A stretch of 64,000 nt of DNA from Anaerolineae bacterium (lineage in GTDB: Bacteria; Chloroflexota; Anaerolineae; Caldilineales; Caldilineaceae). Below the pieces are notes generated by a model that saw only the letters and a list, made by a program, of their open reading frames with translations, ran no database searches and was not told where the DNA came from. Within the stretch, counting starts at the first letter, position 1, and the number at the start of each line of letters is the position of its first letter. The position numbers were made by a program, and so were the translations under genes. The stretch spans positions 1-64,000 of the forward strand of contig JAUIHI010000008.1 in assembly GCA_030432295.1 (NCBI GenBank), given 5' to 3'. Below are positions 10,169-19,282 of this stretch, piece after piece.

Positions 10169-10238
10169 TTGAACCGCTCGACAACTTTTGTGTTGGGGTT
10201 GTCGGGTTGTGTTCTTTACCATTGCAGGAGTAATTCCT

Positions 10239-10718
10239 ATGAAATTGCACGATCTGCGCCCCAATCAGGGTGCAACCCACAAGCGCAAGCGAGTAGGTCG
10301 TGGCTCTGGTTCTGGCCTGGGCAAAACCTCTGGTCGAGGTACAAAAGGGCAGAATTCGCGTTCGGGCGGTGGCGTTGCTGCCACCTTTGAAGGCGGTCAG
10401 TTGCGTCTGATGAAACGGCTGCCCAAGATGCGCGGCTTCAACAACCGTTTCAAAGTCTATTATGTACCGGTTAATCTGGAGTCCGTGAACGCAGGGTTTG
10501 AGGGCGGCGCGGAAGTTTCTCCGGCCAGCCTCTATGCCAACGGCCTGTTGGGCAAGCTTTCCGATCCCATTGTCCTGTTGGGCAACGGCGAGGTGGACAA
10601 GGCCCTGCACGTCAAGGTGCATCGGGCCAGCAAAAGCGCGACGGCGAAAATTGAAGCTGCGGGTGGTTCCGTCGAGATTCTGCCCTTCGAGATCAACAAG
10701 AATCTGCCGCGATCCTAA
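10239..10718 (+). CDS. rplO: 50S ribosomal protein L15
   Basis: L15 is a late 50S assembly protein. The 159-residue product has the N-terminal signature LHDLRPNQGATHKRKRVGRG and the glycine-rich GSGSGLGKTSGRGTKGQ. ATG 10239 follows GCAGGAGTAATTCCT; the frame is open from 10188, but that part is not L15-like. Confidence 0.97.
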   Translation: MKLHDLRPNQGATHKRKRVGRGSGSGLGKTSGRGTKGQNSRSGGGVAATFEGGQLRLMKRLPKMRGFNNRFKVYYVPVNLESVNAGFEGGAEVSPASLYANGLLGKLSDPIVLLGNGEVDKALHVKVHRASKSATAKIEAAGGSVEILPFEINKNLPRS

Positions 10719-10811
10719 TGTTCCGTCGTTGGTGGTCGATGCCGGGGCGCAACTGTAGTGTGCGCCTGTCCAGGCAAATTCCTGGGTTTGTCCTAACAAC
10801 GGAGGAATTCA

Positions 10812-12149
10812 ATGCTTGACGCAGTTCGCAATGCGTTTCGTCTGCCCGATTTGCGGCGGAAATTGCTTACCACACTGGGGATTTTGGTTGCCTATCGTCT
10901 GGCAGCGCATATCCCCCTGCCCGGTGTCAACCGGGATGTGCTGGATCAGATATTCAACTCGACTGATCAGAATGTACTGCTCAGTCTGTTGAACTTTTTC
11001 AGCGGTGGTGCACTTTCCCAATTCAGCGTAATGGCTATGGGTGTCTACCCATATATTACTGCATCGATTATCATGCAGTTGCTCCAGCCAATTGTTCCCC
11101 AATTGGAAGCGCTGACCAAAGAAGGCGACCAGGGCCGACAGGTCCTCAACCGCTATACTCATTATCTGACTATTCCGCTGGCGATTCTTCAGGCCATCGG
11201 TCAGTCCACCCTCCTCAGCCGACCTTTTGGCGGTGGAACCCAGGCCGTTTTGACGAACTGGGGTTTCAGTGGTGAAGCTTTGCTACCCACGCTGACGATT
11301 ATCATCAGCATGACGGCTGGCACGATGCTCGCTATGTGGATGGGTGAGATGTTGACTGAGCAGGGCATCGGTAACGGTGTTTCTCTGATTATCTTTGCCG
11401 GTATTGTGGCTTCTGTGCCCAACCAGGTTCGTTTGCTCTATCAGCAGGGGATTACCCAACTGCTCATCTTCTCGGTGATTACAGTTTTCACTGTGGCGCT
11501 GATTGTGTGGGTGCAGGAAGGTCAACGGCGTATTCCTGTGCAGTATGGCAAACGGGTGCGCACCATGCGTGGCAACCGGCTTGTGATGATGGGTGGACAG
11601 AGCACGTATGTGCCTATGCGGGTCAATACGGCGGGTATGATTCCGCTGATCTTCGCCCAGAGTCTGCTGATTCTGCCCAACACGATGGCCTCTTACTTTA
11701 TCCTGCGTGAGGATTGGCTGGGACGGGTTGCTAATTTCTTCTATACGGCACTCAGTCCTCAAGCCTTTCTCTATTGGTTGGCCTATTTCCTGCTGACGGT
11801 TGCTTTTACCTACTTCTATACGGATGTAATGTTCCGCCAGCAGAATCTGCCTGAAACTTTGCAAAAGCAGGGCGGCTTTATTCCGGGTATCCGGCCAGGG
11901 CAGCGTACGGAAGCGTTCTTGAACAATATCCTGTCCAAGATTACATTGGTGGGTGCGCTCTTCCTGGGGCTGGTCGCCATTCTTCCCTATCTGGCCGGGG
12001 TGATCTTTGGCGGCGGTGGTGTTGACAGTTTTAACACGCTGATCATTAGCAGCACAGGTCTTCTGATTGTAGTAGGTGTTGTGTTGGACACAATGAAACA
12101 GATCGAAGCGCAATTGATGATGCGCAACTACGAAGGCTTTATCCGCTAG
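10812..12149 (+). CDS. secY: Protein translocase subunit SecY
   Basis: SecY is the channel of the Sec translocon in the cytoplasmic membrane. The 445-residue product has ten hydrophobic segments and the family signatures (IPLPGVNRDVL, SVMAMGVYPYITASII, MGEMLTEQGIGNGVSLIIFAGI, TYVPMRVNTAGMIPLIFA). GGAGGAATTC precedes the ATG. It follows L15 and precedes adk, the classical spc-operon order. Confidence 0.98.
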   Translation: MLDAVRNAFRLPDLRRKLLTTLGILVAYRLAAHIPLPGVNRDVLDQIFNSTDQNVLLSLLNFFSGGALSQFSVMAMGVYPYITASIIMQLLQPIVPQLEALTKEGDQGRQVLNRYTHYLTIPLAILQAIGQSTLLSRPFGGGTQAVLTNWGFSGEALLPTLTIIISMTAGTMLAMWMGEMLTEQGIGNGVSLIIFAGIVASVPNQVRLLYQQGITQLLIFSVITVFTVALIVWVQEGQRRIPVQYGKRVRTMRGNRLVMMGGQSTYVPMRVNTAGMIPLIFAQSLLILPNTMASYFILREDWLGRVANFFYTALSPQAFLYWLAYFLLTVAFTYFYTDVMFRQQNLPETLQKQGGFIPGIRPGQRTEAFLNNILSKITLVGALFLGLVAILPYLAGVIFGGGGVDSFNTLIISSTGLLIVVGVVLDTMKQIEAQLMMRNYEGFIR

Positions 12150-12179
12150 ACCGGAAACAAAGACTTGTAGGCGCAGTGA

Positions 12180-12225
12180 GACGCGTGAAACGTGGAGCAA
12201 AGGGATATTCCACGGTTCACGCGTC
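12180..12225. repeat. Inverted repeat between secY and adk
   Basis: Two 16-base arms (GACGCGTGAAACGTGG and its near-perfect complement, one mismatch) are separated by 14 bases. There is no T-run behind it, so it is more likely an mRNA hairpin or an intergenic repeat than a terminator. Confidence 0.6.
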
Positions 12226-12293
12226 ACCTTTCCTGCCAGCCACTTTGGGCCATGTGCAGGGCAAGAGACACACAAGACATCAAGAGAGCAGAT

Positions 12294-12962
12294 ATGAATC
12301 GACGCACATTCTTTGTCCTGTTGGGTGTTCCTGGAGCAGGCAAGGGAACACAGGCCAAACTCTTGGAAGATCGACTGGGTATCCCTCAGATTTCGACGGG
12401 CGATATCTTTCGATACAACCTGAAAAACGAGACTGAACTGGGGATTCTGGCCAAGAGCTATATGGACAAAGGCGAATTGGTCCCCGATGAGGTGACTATT
12501 CGTATGGTGGAGGATCGGCTGACCCAGCCCGACGCAAAGGGTGGCGCGATTCTGGATGGGTTCCCCCGCAATCTTGTCCAGGCCCAGGCTTTTGACAAGA
12601 TCACCGAACCCTATGGTGGCGTTTCTTTGGTCCCGCTAATTCATATTAGCGATGAAGAAGCCATGCGGCGGATTACAGGCCGGCGGGTCTGCCGTTCCTG
12701 TGGTGCGGTCTATCACGTGGAGTTCAACAAACCAAAAGTTGCAGATGTCTGTGATCTGGATGGCGGCGAACTCTACCAGCGCAATGATGACAAACCCGAT
12801 ACAGTACGCAATCGGCTCTATGTCTATTATAAGCAGACCTCTCCATTGATTGGCTACTATTTTGCCAAGGAACTGTTGGTGGAACTCGACGGAAATCGTC
12901 CTATCGATCAGGTGCAGGATGAACTGATGGGACTGCTGGGGGAGAGGGATGCAGTGGCGTAG
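12294..12962 (+). CDS. adk: Adenylate kinase with zinc-binding lid
   Basis: Adk interconverts ATP + AMP and 2 ADP. The 222-residue product is of the long type. The P-loop GVPGAGKGTQAK is at residues 11-22, the AMP-site segment STGDIFR at about 34-40 and the DGFPRN motif at about 88-93. The LID carries C133, C136, C153 and D156, a Cys3-Asp zinc site common in Gram-positive and deep-branching bacteria. An upstream frame from 12192 would add 34 unrelated residues. Confidence 0.97.
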   Translation: MNRRTFFVLLGVPGAGKGTQAKLLEDRLGIPQISTGDIFRYNLKNETELGILAKSYMDKGELVPDEVTIRMVEDRLTQPDAKGGAILDGFPRNLVQAQAFDKITEPYGGVSLVPLIHISDEEAMRRITGRRVCRSCGAVYHVEFNKPKVADVCDLDGGELYQRNDDKPDTVRNRLYVYYKQTSPLIGYYFAKELLVELDGNRPIDQVQDELMGLLGERDAVA

Positions 12963-12982
12963 CCGAGAGGATACGGCCGTTC

Positions 12983-13825
12983 ATGCATAGTGGGATTATG
13001 ACAAGATTACGCAGGCAGTTGCTGCGGCGTAACACACGCCATCAAAATAACGGGACCCAGAGACGGGCTGAGCCTGTCCTCAAGGATCCTCGTGAGCTTC
13101 AGATTATGCGGGAAGCCGGGCGCATTGTGGCCCGGGTCCACGTTGCCATGAAGGAAGCGATCAAACCTGGCGTCAGTACCCAGGAATTGGACGAGATTGC
13201 TCTGGACATTCTGCGCAAACACAACGCAACTTCCAGCTTCTACGGCTACAACGGTTTCCCAGCCAATATCTGCGCCAGCATCAACGAGGAACTGGTTCAC
13301 GGCATTCCCAACAAGCGCCGGGTATTGCAGGAAGGCGACATTATCAGCGTGGACATCGGCTCCTATTATCGGGGCTTTGTCGGCGATAGTGGATGGACCT
13401 ATGCCGTGGGTAGCATCACTCCAGATGCCCAGCGGGTGATGGATGTGACCGAAGGCAGCCTATGGGCAGGTATCGAACAGGCCGTGGCGGGCAACCAGGT
13501 GCGCGATATCAGCAGGGCGATCCAGCAGTATGTGGAGTCGCACGATATGTACATTGTGCGGGAGTATACAGGGCATGGCATTGGGCGAGCCATGCACGAA
13601 GCGCCCCAGGTTTTGAACTACGTTTCCGGCGATGCGGACAGCAGTCTGGTCTTGCGGCCAGGGCTAGTGCTTGCCATCGAGCCGATGGTACAACTGGGGA
13701 CCGAGAAGACCAAGACCCTAAAAGACAAGTGGACGGTCATCAGCAAAGACCACACATTGAGTGCCCATTTTGAACATACAGTAGCCATTACCAATCAAGG
13801 CCCCGAAATCTTGACGCTACTCTGA
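12983..13825 (+). CDS. map: Methionine aminopeptidase, type I
   Basis: This enzyme removes the N-terminal methionine from nascent proteins. The core is complete: substrate-side H106, metal ligands D124 and D135 (VDIGSYYRGFVGDSGWTY), the GHGIGRAMHEAP histidine, AIEPM glutamate and the final EHTVAI glutamate. The first 30 or so residues are basic and not part of the family core; the start could instead be the ATG at 12998. It occupies the usual place after adk. Confidence 0.96.
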   Translation: MHSGIMTRLRRQLLRRNTRHQNNGTQRRAEPVLKDPRELQIMREAGRIVARVHVAMKEAIKPGVSTQELDEIALDILRKHNATSSFYGYNGFPANICASINEELVHGIPNKRRVLQEGDIISVDIGSYYRGFVGDSGWTYAVGSITPDAQRVMDVTEGSLWAGIEQAVAGNQVRDISRAIQQYVESHDMYIVREYTGHGIGRAMHEAPQVLNYVSGDADSSLVLRPGLVLAIEPMVQLGTEKTKTLKDKWTVISKDHTLSAHFEHTVAITNQGPEILTLL

Positions 13826-13879
13826 CCTTATGATAGAATAGTAGAGTTGCGCGAAGATTTGTTTCTAAGGAGAATTCTT

Positions 13880-13993
13880 GTGAAAGTCCGACCGTCTGTC
13901 AAGAAAATGTGCGAAAAGTGCAAAATTGTGCGACGGCGTGGCATTGTCTACGTGATTTGTCAGAACCCGAAGCACAAACAACGGCAGGGATAG
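13880..13993 (+). CDS. rpmJ: 50S ribosomal protein L36, zinc type
   Basis: This 37-residue zinc-ribbon protein reads [20 protein letters not shown] and has ligands C11, C14, C27 and H32. The start is GTG after TAAGGAGAATTCTT. Only 54 bases separate it from map, so infA, which commonly sits here, is missing from the cluster. Confidence 0.95.
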   Translation: MKVRPSVKKMCEKCKIVRRRGIVYVICQNPKHKQRQG

Positions 13994-14025
13994 GTCCAGC
14001 AACAGGACGGTAAGGAGAAGTTGTT

Positions 14026-14403
14026 ATGGCACGTATCGCAGGTGTTGATATTCCCCGCGACAAGCGGGTTGTTATTTCTCTCACATATATTTACGGCATT
14101 GGCCGCACCACCAGCGGGCAGATTCTGGAAGCGGTTGGGATCGATCCTAGCAAGCGCGTTCGGGATTTGGACAATAACGAGCTGGGTTTGCTGCGGGACT
14201 ACATCGACAAGAATTTCCGTGTCGAAGGTGACCTGCGCCGTGAAGTGAGTATGAACATTAAGCGGCTGATTGAGATCGGCAGCTATCGCGGCTTGCGACA
14301 TCGCCGCAACTTGCCCGCTCGTGGGCAGCGCACACGCACTAATGCCCGTACCCGTCGAGGTGTCCGCCGGACGGTGGCTGGCAAGAAGCGGGCGCGCAAG
14401 TAA
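14026..14403 (+). CDS. rpsM: 30S ribosomal protein S13
   Basis: S13 is a 30S head protein that contacts the 50S subunit and P-site tRNA. The 125-residue product starts [22 protein letters not shown] and ends with the basic [14 protein letters not shown] tail. AAGGAGAAGTTGTT precedes the ATG. Confidence 0.97.
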   Translation: MARIAGVDIPRDKRVVISLTYIYGIGRTTSGQILEAVGIDPSKRVRDLDNNELGLLRDYIDKNFRVEGDLRREVSMNIKRLIEIGSYRGLRHRRNLPARGQRTRTNARTRRGVRRTVAGKKRARK

Positions 14404-14407
14404 AATA

Positions 14408-14479
14408 GATATTGGATATTCGATATTGGGTGTGGGGCTTCGCGACTGCTCACTAACAAATATCAAATACCCAATATCT
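14408..14479. repeat. GATATTGGGTAT-type inverted repeat between rpsM and rpsK
   Basis: The left arm (GATATTGGATATTCGATATTGG) and the right arm (ATATCAAATACCCAATATCTG) are roughly complementary. The same family recurs around 22562-22790. It fills most of the 117-base gap between rpsM and rpsK and may form an mRNA hairpin. Confidence 0.65.
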
Positions 14480-14520
14480 GTTATCCGATTCCGTTCCAGA
14501 GTTTGGCAAGAGGAGTAACG

Positions 14521-14934
14521 ATGGCTCGAGTACAACAGCAGCGGCGACGTACAGCGCGGCGAACAGTGCGGCGCGAAAAGAAGAATGTGCTGCATGGCAA
14601 AGTATTTATTCATGCCACGTTCAACAACACAATTATTAGCATCACCGATCCCCAGGGCAATGTGGTTTCTTGGGGGAGTGGTGGGACAGCGGGTTTCAAA
14701 GGCAGCCGCAAGAGCACGCCTTTTGCCGCTCAGTTGGCTGCCCAGGCTGCGGCTCGCGTAGCGACCAGCGATTTCAATATGCGTGATGTGGACGTGTTTG
14801 TCAAAGGACCTGGGCCTGGCCGCGAGAGCGCAATCCGTGCCCTGGTTCCTGGTGGGCTGACGGTGACATCCATCACAGATGTCACGCCGATTCCGCACAA
14901 TGGAATCCGCCCCCCCAAGAAGCGGCGGGTCTAG
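14521..14934 (+). CDS. rpsK: 30S ribosomal protein S11
   Basis: S11 lines the mRNA exit platform of the 30S subunit. The 137-residue product has [19 protein letters not shown], the [14 protein letters not shown] motif and the C-terminal [13 protein letters not shown]. The frame opens at 14503, but ATG 14521 follows AAGAGGAGTAACG directly. Confidence 0.97.
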   Translation: MARVQQQRRRTARRTVRREKKNVLHGKVFIHATFNNTIISITDPQGNVVSWGSGGTAGFKGSRKSTPFAAQLAAQAAARVATSDFNMRDVDVFVKGPGPGRESAIRALVPGGLTVTSITDVTPIPHNGIRPPKKRRV

Positions 14935-15179
14935 CCAGCGGTAGCCGATGTGGGTTCGCTCGCTATCGGCTGTGCCGTTTGGGGGCAGTTCTGTATTGGC
15001 TGGGCGTTGTCTGCTCTGGCCTCTTTTTCATCAGATCGGCCAGGTATCGCCTGTGGGCAGCGGCGATACCATTTCTTGTCTAGCCGTTTGGTCTGATAGT
15101 TTGTAGATGATTGAGATTTATTGCGATAACACCGGCCTCTGATGCCGGTTTGGGTATCAAAAGCTGGCTTGGAGGAAAG

Positions 15180-15815
15180 ATGGCTCGATATACAGATGCA
15201 GTTTGTAAACTTTGCCGCCGTGAGGGACAAAAGCTTTTCTTGAAAGGCGACCGCTGCCTTAGCCCCAAGTGTGCTGTGGATGTGCGCCCTTTTGCCCCCG
15301 GTGATCATGGACGCAAGAACGCCATGCGCCGCAAGGTCTCGGATTACGGCATGCAGTTGCGCGAGAAGCAGAAGGCACGGCGTATGTACGGTGTGCTGGA
15401 GCGACAGTTCCGTGGCTACTTTGAGGAAGCGTCCCGGCGCAAGGGCTTGACCGGCGCTACTCTGTTGAGTATGCTGGAGAGTCGGCTTGACAATGTGGTC
15501 TACCGCTTGGGCTTTGCTGACAGCCGCTCCCAGGCTCGCCAATTGGTGCGCCACGGCCACTTTGTGGTGAATGGGACAAAGACCGATATTCCGTCGTTCC
15601 TGGTTTCGCCGGGTGATGTGATTACTGTGCGCGATCGCAGCCGATCCACCACCTATTTCAAGGAACGCACGCAAATGCTCTCCACGGGCAACTTGCCCTC
15701 TTGGCTGGTGATGGATACTGCTGCCATGAGTGGTTCTGTGCTCAATGACCCGACTCGCGAAGAAATTGCCGTTCCTTTGAACGAGCAGCTTATCGTTGAG
15801 TATTACAGCCGCTAA
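15180..15815 (+). CDS. rpsD: 30S ribosomal protein S4, zinc type
   Basis: S4 is a primary 16S binder with an S4 RNA-binding domain. The 211-residue product has an N-terminal zinc site (C9, C12, C26, C31) and the S4 domain [19 protein letters not shown] from about residue 95. ATG 15180 follows TTGGAGGAAAG. The 245-base gap upstream contains two small hairpins (14943-14971 and ACCGGC/GCCGGT at 15132-15150) but no gene. Confidence 0.97.
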   Translation: MARYTDAVCKLCRREGQKLFLKGDRCLSPKCAVDVRPFAPGDHGRKNAMRRKVSDYGMQLREKQKARRMYGVLERQFRGYFEEASRRKGLTGATLLSMLESRLDNVVYRLGFADSRSQARQLVRHGHFVVNGTKTDIPSFLVSPGDVITVRDRSRSTTYFKERTQMLSTGNLPSWLVMDTAAMSGSVLNDPTREEIAVPLNEQLIVEYYSR

Positions 15816-15911
15816 TCTGTTGCTGTTCGATGAGTCGTTTGTGTTTCACTCGTTGACGAATGCGGCTTTTAGGCCGTGTGATCCCAAAGCTGAACAGCGG
15901 GAGGGTAGCCG

Positions 15912-16994
15912 TTGCTTAATAATTTAGTACTACCAAAGATCGAAGTTGAAGCGGTTTCGCAAAACTATGGGCATTTTGTCATTAGCCCTTTGGAGAGCGG
16001 GTATGGCTTGACGCTGGGGAATTCTCTGCGCCGGGTGCTTCTCGCCAGTCTGCCTGGTGCGGCGGTTTCGTCCATTCGCATCAGCACTGTCCATCACGAG
16101 TTTTCGACGATTCCGCATGTGCGTGAGGATGCTACGCGTCTGATTCTGAATGTGAAGCAGATTCGTATGCGCAGCACAAGCGAAGACCCGGTCCGCATTT
16201 ATGTGGAAGTTTCCCACGAAGGGCCTGTCACCGCTGGTGATCTGGTCTGTCCGCCGGAAATTGAGATCATGAATCCCGATCTCTATATTATGACGGCTGA
16301 TTCCAACGATGTCGATCTGGACATTGAGATGGTTGTGGAGCGGGGCCGGGGCTACAGTCCTGCCGAGGAGCGAACGAAGCTCCCGTTGGGCGAGATTCCT
16401 GTAGACGCGATTTTCAGCCCGGTGAAGAAGGCGGCCTATCGTGTAGAACGTACACGTATTGGTCAGCAGACCGACTATGACAAGCTGAATTTGGAGATTT
16501 GGACCGACGGTACGATGGAGCCGGAAGCTGCTCTGCGCGCCGCTGCGGATATTCTGGTCCAGCATCTTACATTGCTGGCCGGGGCCAAGACGGTTGTGGT
16601 CGAAAAGCAGGAAGAGTCCTCCGAGGGCATTCCCAGCCGTATTGCCGAAGCGCCCATCGAAGAGCTGGAACTGACAGTTCGCGCCTATAACTGCCTGAAG
16701 CGAGCGGGTATCACCAAAATCGGTGAGATTCTCAAACGGATGGAAAAGGGCGAAGACGAGATGCTTGCCATTCGCAACTTCGGCAAGAAATCGTTGGATG
16801 AACTGGTCGAACGGCTGGAGGAAAAGGGCTATATGGATGTGGCTGGGGTTGACCTGAGCGCATTCCGTAATGGAGCCGGTGCTTCTGCTGATTTAGCCGG
16901 TGCTTCTGCTGATTTAGATGATGATGAAGAAGATGATATAGAGGATGAAGTTGACGAGGAAGAAGACATCCTCGAGGAAGAAACCGGCGAATAG
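15912..16994 (+). CDS. rpoA: RNA polymerase alpha subunit
   Basis: The alpha dimer nucleates RNA polymerase and its C-terminal domain binds UP elements and activators. The 360-residue product begins at TTG (GGGAGGG six bases upstream) with LPKIEVEAVSQNYGHFVISPLESGYG. The N-terminal domain covers about residues 1-235. The C-terminal helix-hairpin-helix domain (PIEELELTVRAYNCLKRAGI...MLAIRNFGKKS) covers about 248-315. Beyond it is an unusual tail: two 7-residue GASADLA/D repeats, then a run dominated by D and E. Confidence 0.97.
   Translation: MLNNLVLPKIEVEAVSQNYGHFVISPLESGYGLTLGNSLRRVLLASLPGAAVSSIRISTVHHEFSTIPHVREDATRLILNVKQIRMRSTSEDPVRIYVEVSHEGPVTAGDLVCPPEIEIMNPDLYIMTADSNDVDLDIEMVVERGRGYSPAEERTKLPLGEIPVDAIFSPVKKAAYRVERTRIGQQTDYDKLNLEIWTDGTMEPEAALRAAADILVQHLTLLAGAKTVVVEKQEESSEGIPSRIAEAPIEELELTVRAYNCLKRAGITKIGEILKRMEKGEDEMLAIRNFGKKSLDELVERLEEKGYMDVAGVDLSAFRNGAGASADLAGASADLDDDEEDDIEDEVDEEEDILEEETGE
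16875..16916 (+). repeat. 21-base tandem duplication in the rpoA tail
   Basis: Two perfect, adjacent copies of a 21-base unit (GCCGGTGCTTCTGCTGATTT plus A) encode the two GASADL repeats in the alpha-subunit tail. The exact match suggests a recent duplication that keeps the frame. Confidence 0.9.
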
Positions 16995-17067
16995 TTGACC
17001 GGTGAGTTGAATGTTGACTGCCGGGGGGATAGCCTCCTCCTGGCTCTGCCATAGAGGAGTTTACACT

Positions 17068-17448
17068 ATGCGACATCGCGTAGCCGGGTATAAGCTGAGC
17101 CGCACATCTGATCAGCGCAAGGCCCTCTTTCGAAATCTGATTCGTGAATTGTATATTCACGAGCGTATTACCACCACCGAAGCAAAAGCCCGTGCTGTGC
17201 GCGCCGATGCCGAGAAGCTGATCACCAAAGCCAAGCACGGACTGGCGGATGGTGGCAATCGGGTTCACGCCCAGCGCCAGGTCGTTGCCTATTTGGGCGA
17301 TCAGACTGTAGCCAAGAAAGTCTTTGATGAGATTGCCCCCCGCTATGCCGAGCGTCCCGGCGGTTATACGCGTATGTTGAAGATCGGCAAGCGGTTTGGC
17401 GACGCGGCTGATATGGCAATCCTGGAGTTGGTGGACGACGAAGAATAG
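17068..17448 (+). CDS. rplQ: 50S ribosomal protein L17
   Basis: L17 lies near the tunnel exit. The 126-residue product starts MRHRVAGYKLSRTSDQRKAL and has LIRELYIHERITTTEAKA. ATG 17068 follows AGAGGAGTTTACACT. The order rpoA-rplQ-truA-rplM-rpsI is the common one. Confidence 0.97.
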   Translation: MRHRVAGYKLSRTSDQRKALFRNLIRELYIHERITTTEAKARAVRADAEKLITKAKHGLADGGNRVHAQRQVVAYLGDQTVAKKVFDEIAPRYAERPGGYTRMLKIGKRFGDAADMAILELVDDEE

Positions 17449-17463
17449 CCGTCGAACGCTGTG

Positions 17464-18306
17464 ATGACCGAACGCTCGGTGTGTGCGCTGGTAGCCTATG
17501 ACGGCACGGACTACAGCGGCTTTCAGGTGCAGGCCAATGCACCTCACACAATTCAGGGCTCGTTGGAATCCGGTCTTGAAAAGCTGACCGGTCAATTTTG
17601 TCGGGTGCATGGCTCTGGACGTACAGATGCCGGTGTCCATGCCCACGGCCAGGTGATTCTGACAACCGTCGGCTGGAAGCATTCAGCGGATGCTCTGTGC
17701 CAGGCGTGGAATCGTTATCTGCCCGATGCGATTGTGATACGTCGGGTGGTGGAAGCGCCGGAAGGGTTTCATCCCCGTTTCAGCGCCACAAGCCGGACGT
17801 ACCGTTACACTGTCTTGCATCCGGCAGATGGAAAACTGGAGAATGTGCGCCGTTTTCCACTCTTCGAGCGCTTTGCGCTGGTAGAGAAGATGTCGCTGGA
17901 CGTAGAGGCGATGAATCGAGCGGGTGCACTGCTGATCGGTGAGCACGATTTTGCCACCTTCGGTCTGCCCACCCAGGGCGAGAGTACAGTGCGTCGGCTG
18001 GATGCGCTCTTTTGGACGGCGGAAAAAGCTGGAACTATCCGTCTGGATTCGCCCCATTTGCAGCGTTTGGTTTTGACAGTTACAGCCAATGGTTTTTTGC
18101 GGCGAATGGTGCGCAATCTGGCTGGAACGTTGTTGGCAGTAGGCAGAGGGGAATGGCAGGCGGAAGATGTAGTGGCCGCGCTGGCTTCCCAGGATCGCAG
18201 CCGTTCTGCACCGCCTGCACTGCCAAATGGTCTTGTACTGGAGCGGGTCAATTATTCTGACTACCCGCATCTGTTTTTGGAAGAGATATCAGGAGTCGTA
18301 TTGTGA
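17464..18306 (+). CDS. truA: tRNA pseudouridine(38-40) synthase TruA
   Basis: TruA converts uridines 38-40 in the anticodon arm to pseudouridine. The 280-residue product has the catalytic aspartate D55 in [10 protein letters not shown] and the RTYRY and [19 protein letters not shown] motifs. A GTG (17461) directly abuts the ATG at 17464; the ATG is taken. The stop overlaps the start of rplM by four bases, so the two are translationally coupled. Confidence 0.96.
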   Translation: MTERSVCALVAYDGTDYSGFQVQANAPHTIQGSLESGLEKLTGQFCRVHGSGRTDAGVHAHGQVILTTVGWKHSADALCQAWNRYLPDAIVIRRVVEAPEGFHPRFSATSRTYRYTVLHPADGKLENVRRFPLFERFALVEKMSLDVEAMNRAGALLIGEHDFATFGLPTQGESTVRRLDALFWTAEKAGTIRLDSPHLQRLVLTVTANGFLRRMVRNLAGTLLAVGRGEWQAEDVVAALASQDRSRSAPPALPNGLVLERVNYSDYPHLFLEEISGVVL

Positions 18307-18737
18307 AGACATTAAGTCTGAGCGCAGAACAGGCCAAGGCCGAGCGCGAATGGTGGGTTGTGGACGCCGCGGGTAAAACTCTGGGTCGTCTTGCCTCGGA
18401 GATTGCCGAAGTGCTGCGTGGGAAGAACAAGCCAACCTTTACACCCAATGTGGATTGTGGCGATTTTGTGGTGGTCATCAATTGTGAGCAATTTGTGGTC
18501 ACCGGCAACACGTTGGATGACAAAAAATACTACAGCCACTCGCGCTATCCCGGTGGGTTGAAGACCCGGACCATGCGGGAGCAGTTGGAGCGCTTCCCGG
18601 ATCGGATTATCACCGAAGCGGTGAAGGGTATGATGCCCAAAACCAAATTGGGCCGGGCGCAGATGAAGAAATTGAAGGTCTATGCGGGTGCTGAGCATCC
18701 TCATGCCGCACAGCAGCCCCAACCGCTCGAGTTCTAG
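18303..18737 (+). CDS. rplM: 50S ribosomal protein L13
   Basis: L13 is an early 50S assembly protein. The 144-residue product has [21 protein letters not shown], the [11 protein letters not shown] segment and [12 protein letters not shown] and [12 protein letters not shown] near the end. It starts at GTG in a GTGA overlap with truA. Confidence 0.97.
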   Translation: MKTLSLSAEQAKAEREWWVVDAAGKTLGRLASEIAEVLRGKNKPTFTPNVDCGDFVVVINCEQFVVTGNTLDDKKYYSHSRYPGGLKTRTMREQLERFPDRIITEAVKGMMPKTKLGRAQMKKLKVYAGAEHPHAAQQPQPLEF

Positions 18738-18749
18738 GAGAAATTGACA

Positions 18750-19139
18750 ATGAGTGAGTATGTCGAAGCAGTTGGCCGTCGCAAGACAGCATCCGCCCGT
18801 GTCCGTCTCTATCCTGGCTCAGGCGAAATTATCGTAAACGATCAGCCGGTTGATGAATATTTTGGCCGTTCTTTGGACCAGATGGCCCTGCGTGCGCCGC
18901 TGGTGCTGACCGGAACTGAGGCCAGTTTCAATATCAGCGTGCATGTGACTGGCGGTGGAGACAGTGGGCAGGCTATGGCCGTACGTCACGGTCTCACCCG
19001 CGCCCTGATGGTCACGGACCCCAACCTTCGCCCTGCTCTGAAGGCTGCCGGTTTTGTGACCCGTGACCCCCGGGCCAAAGAGCGCAAGAAACCCGGTCTC
19101 AAGCGCGCCCGCAAGGCACCGCAGTACACCAAGCGCTAG
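18750..19139 (+). CDS. rpsI: 30S ribosomal protein S9
   Basis: S9's C-terminal tail reaches the P-site tRNA. The 129-residue product has [20 protein letters not shown], the [19 protein letters not shown] motif and the terminal PQYTKR. Its ATG follows CTAGGAGAAATTGACA, and it closes the ribosomal cluster. Confidence 0.97.
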   Translation: MSEYVEAVGRRKTASARVRLYPGSGEIIVNDQPVDEYFGRSLDQMALRAPLVLTGTEASFNISVHVTGGGDSGQAMAVRHGLTRALMVTDPNLRPALKAAGFVTRDPRAKERKKPGLKRARKAPQYTKR

Positions 19140-19222
19140 GATTTTGCGACGCACAGAGACAGGGCGATTTGTTTCTGTAGCTGACGTGAAATTTCTGGTC
19201 TGGATGTTCAATTGATCTGTTG

Positions 19223-19260
19223 CAAAAGCGGTGGAAATGTTTCCACCGCTTTTGTTGTTT
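19223..19260 (+). terminator. Rho-independent terminator after rpsI
   Basis: A perfect 15-base inverted repeat (CAAAAGCGGTGGAAA and its complement) is followed by TTGTTT. Allowing a normal loop, the stem is about 12 bp. It is placed to end the ribosomal transcript. Confidence 0.85.
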
Positions 19261-19282
19261 CTGCGTTACGACTTGGAAAAGG

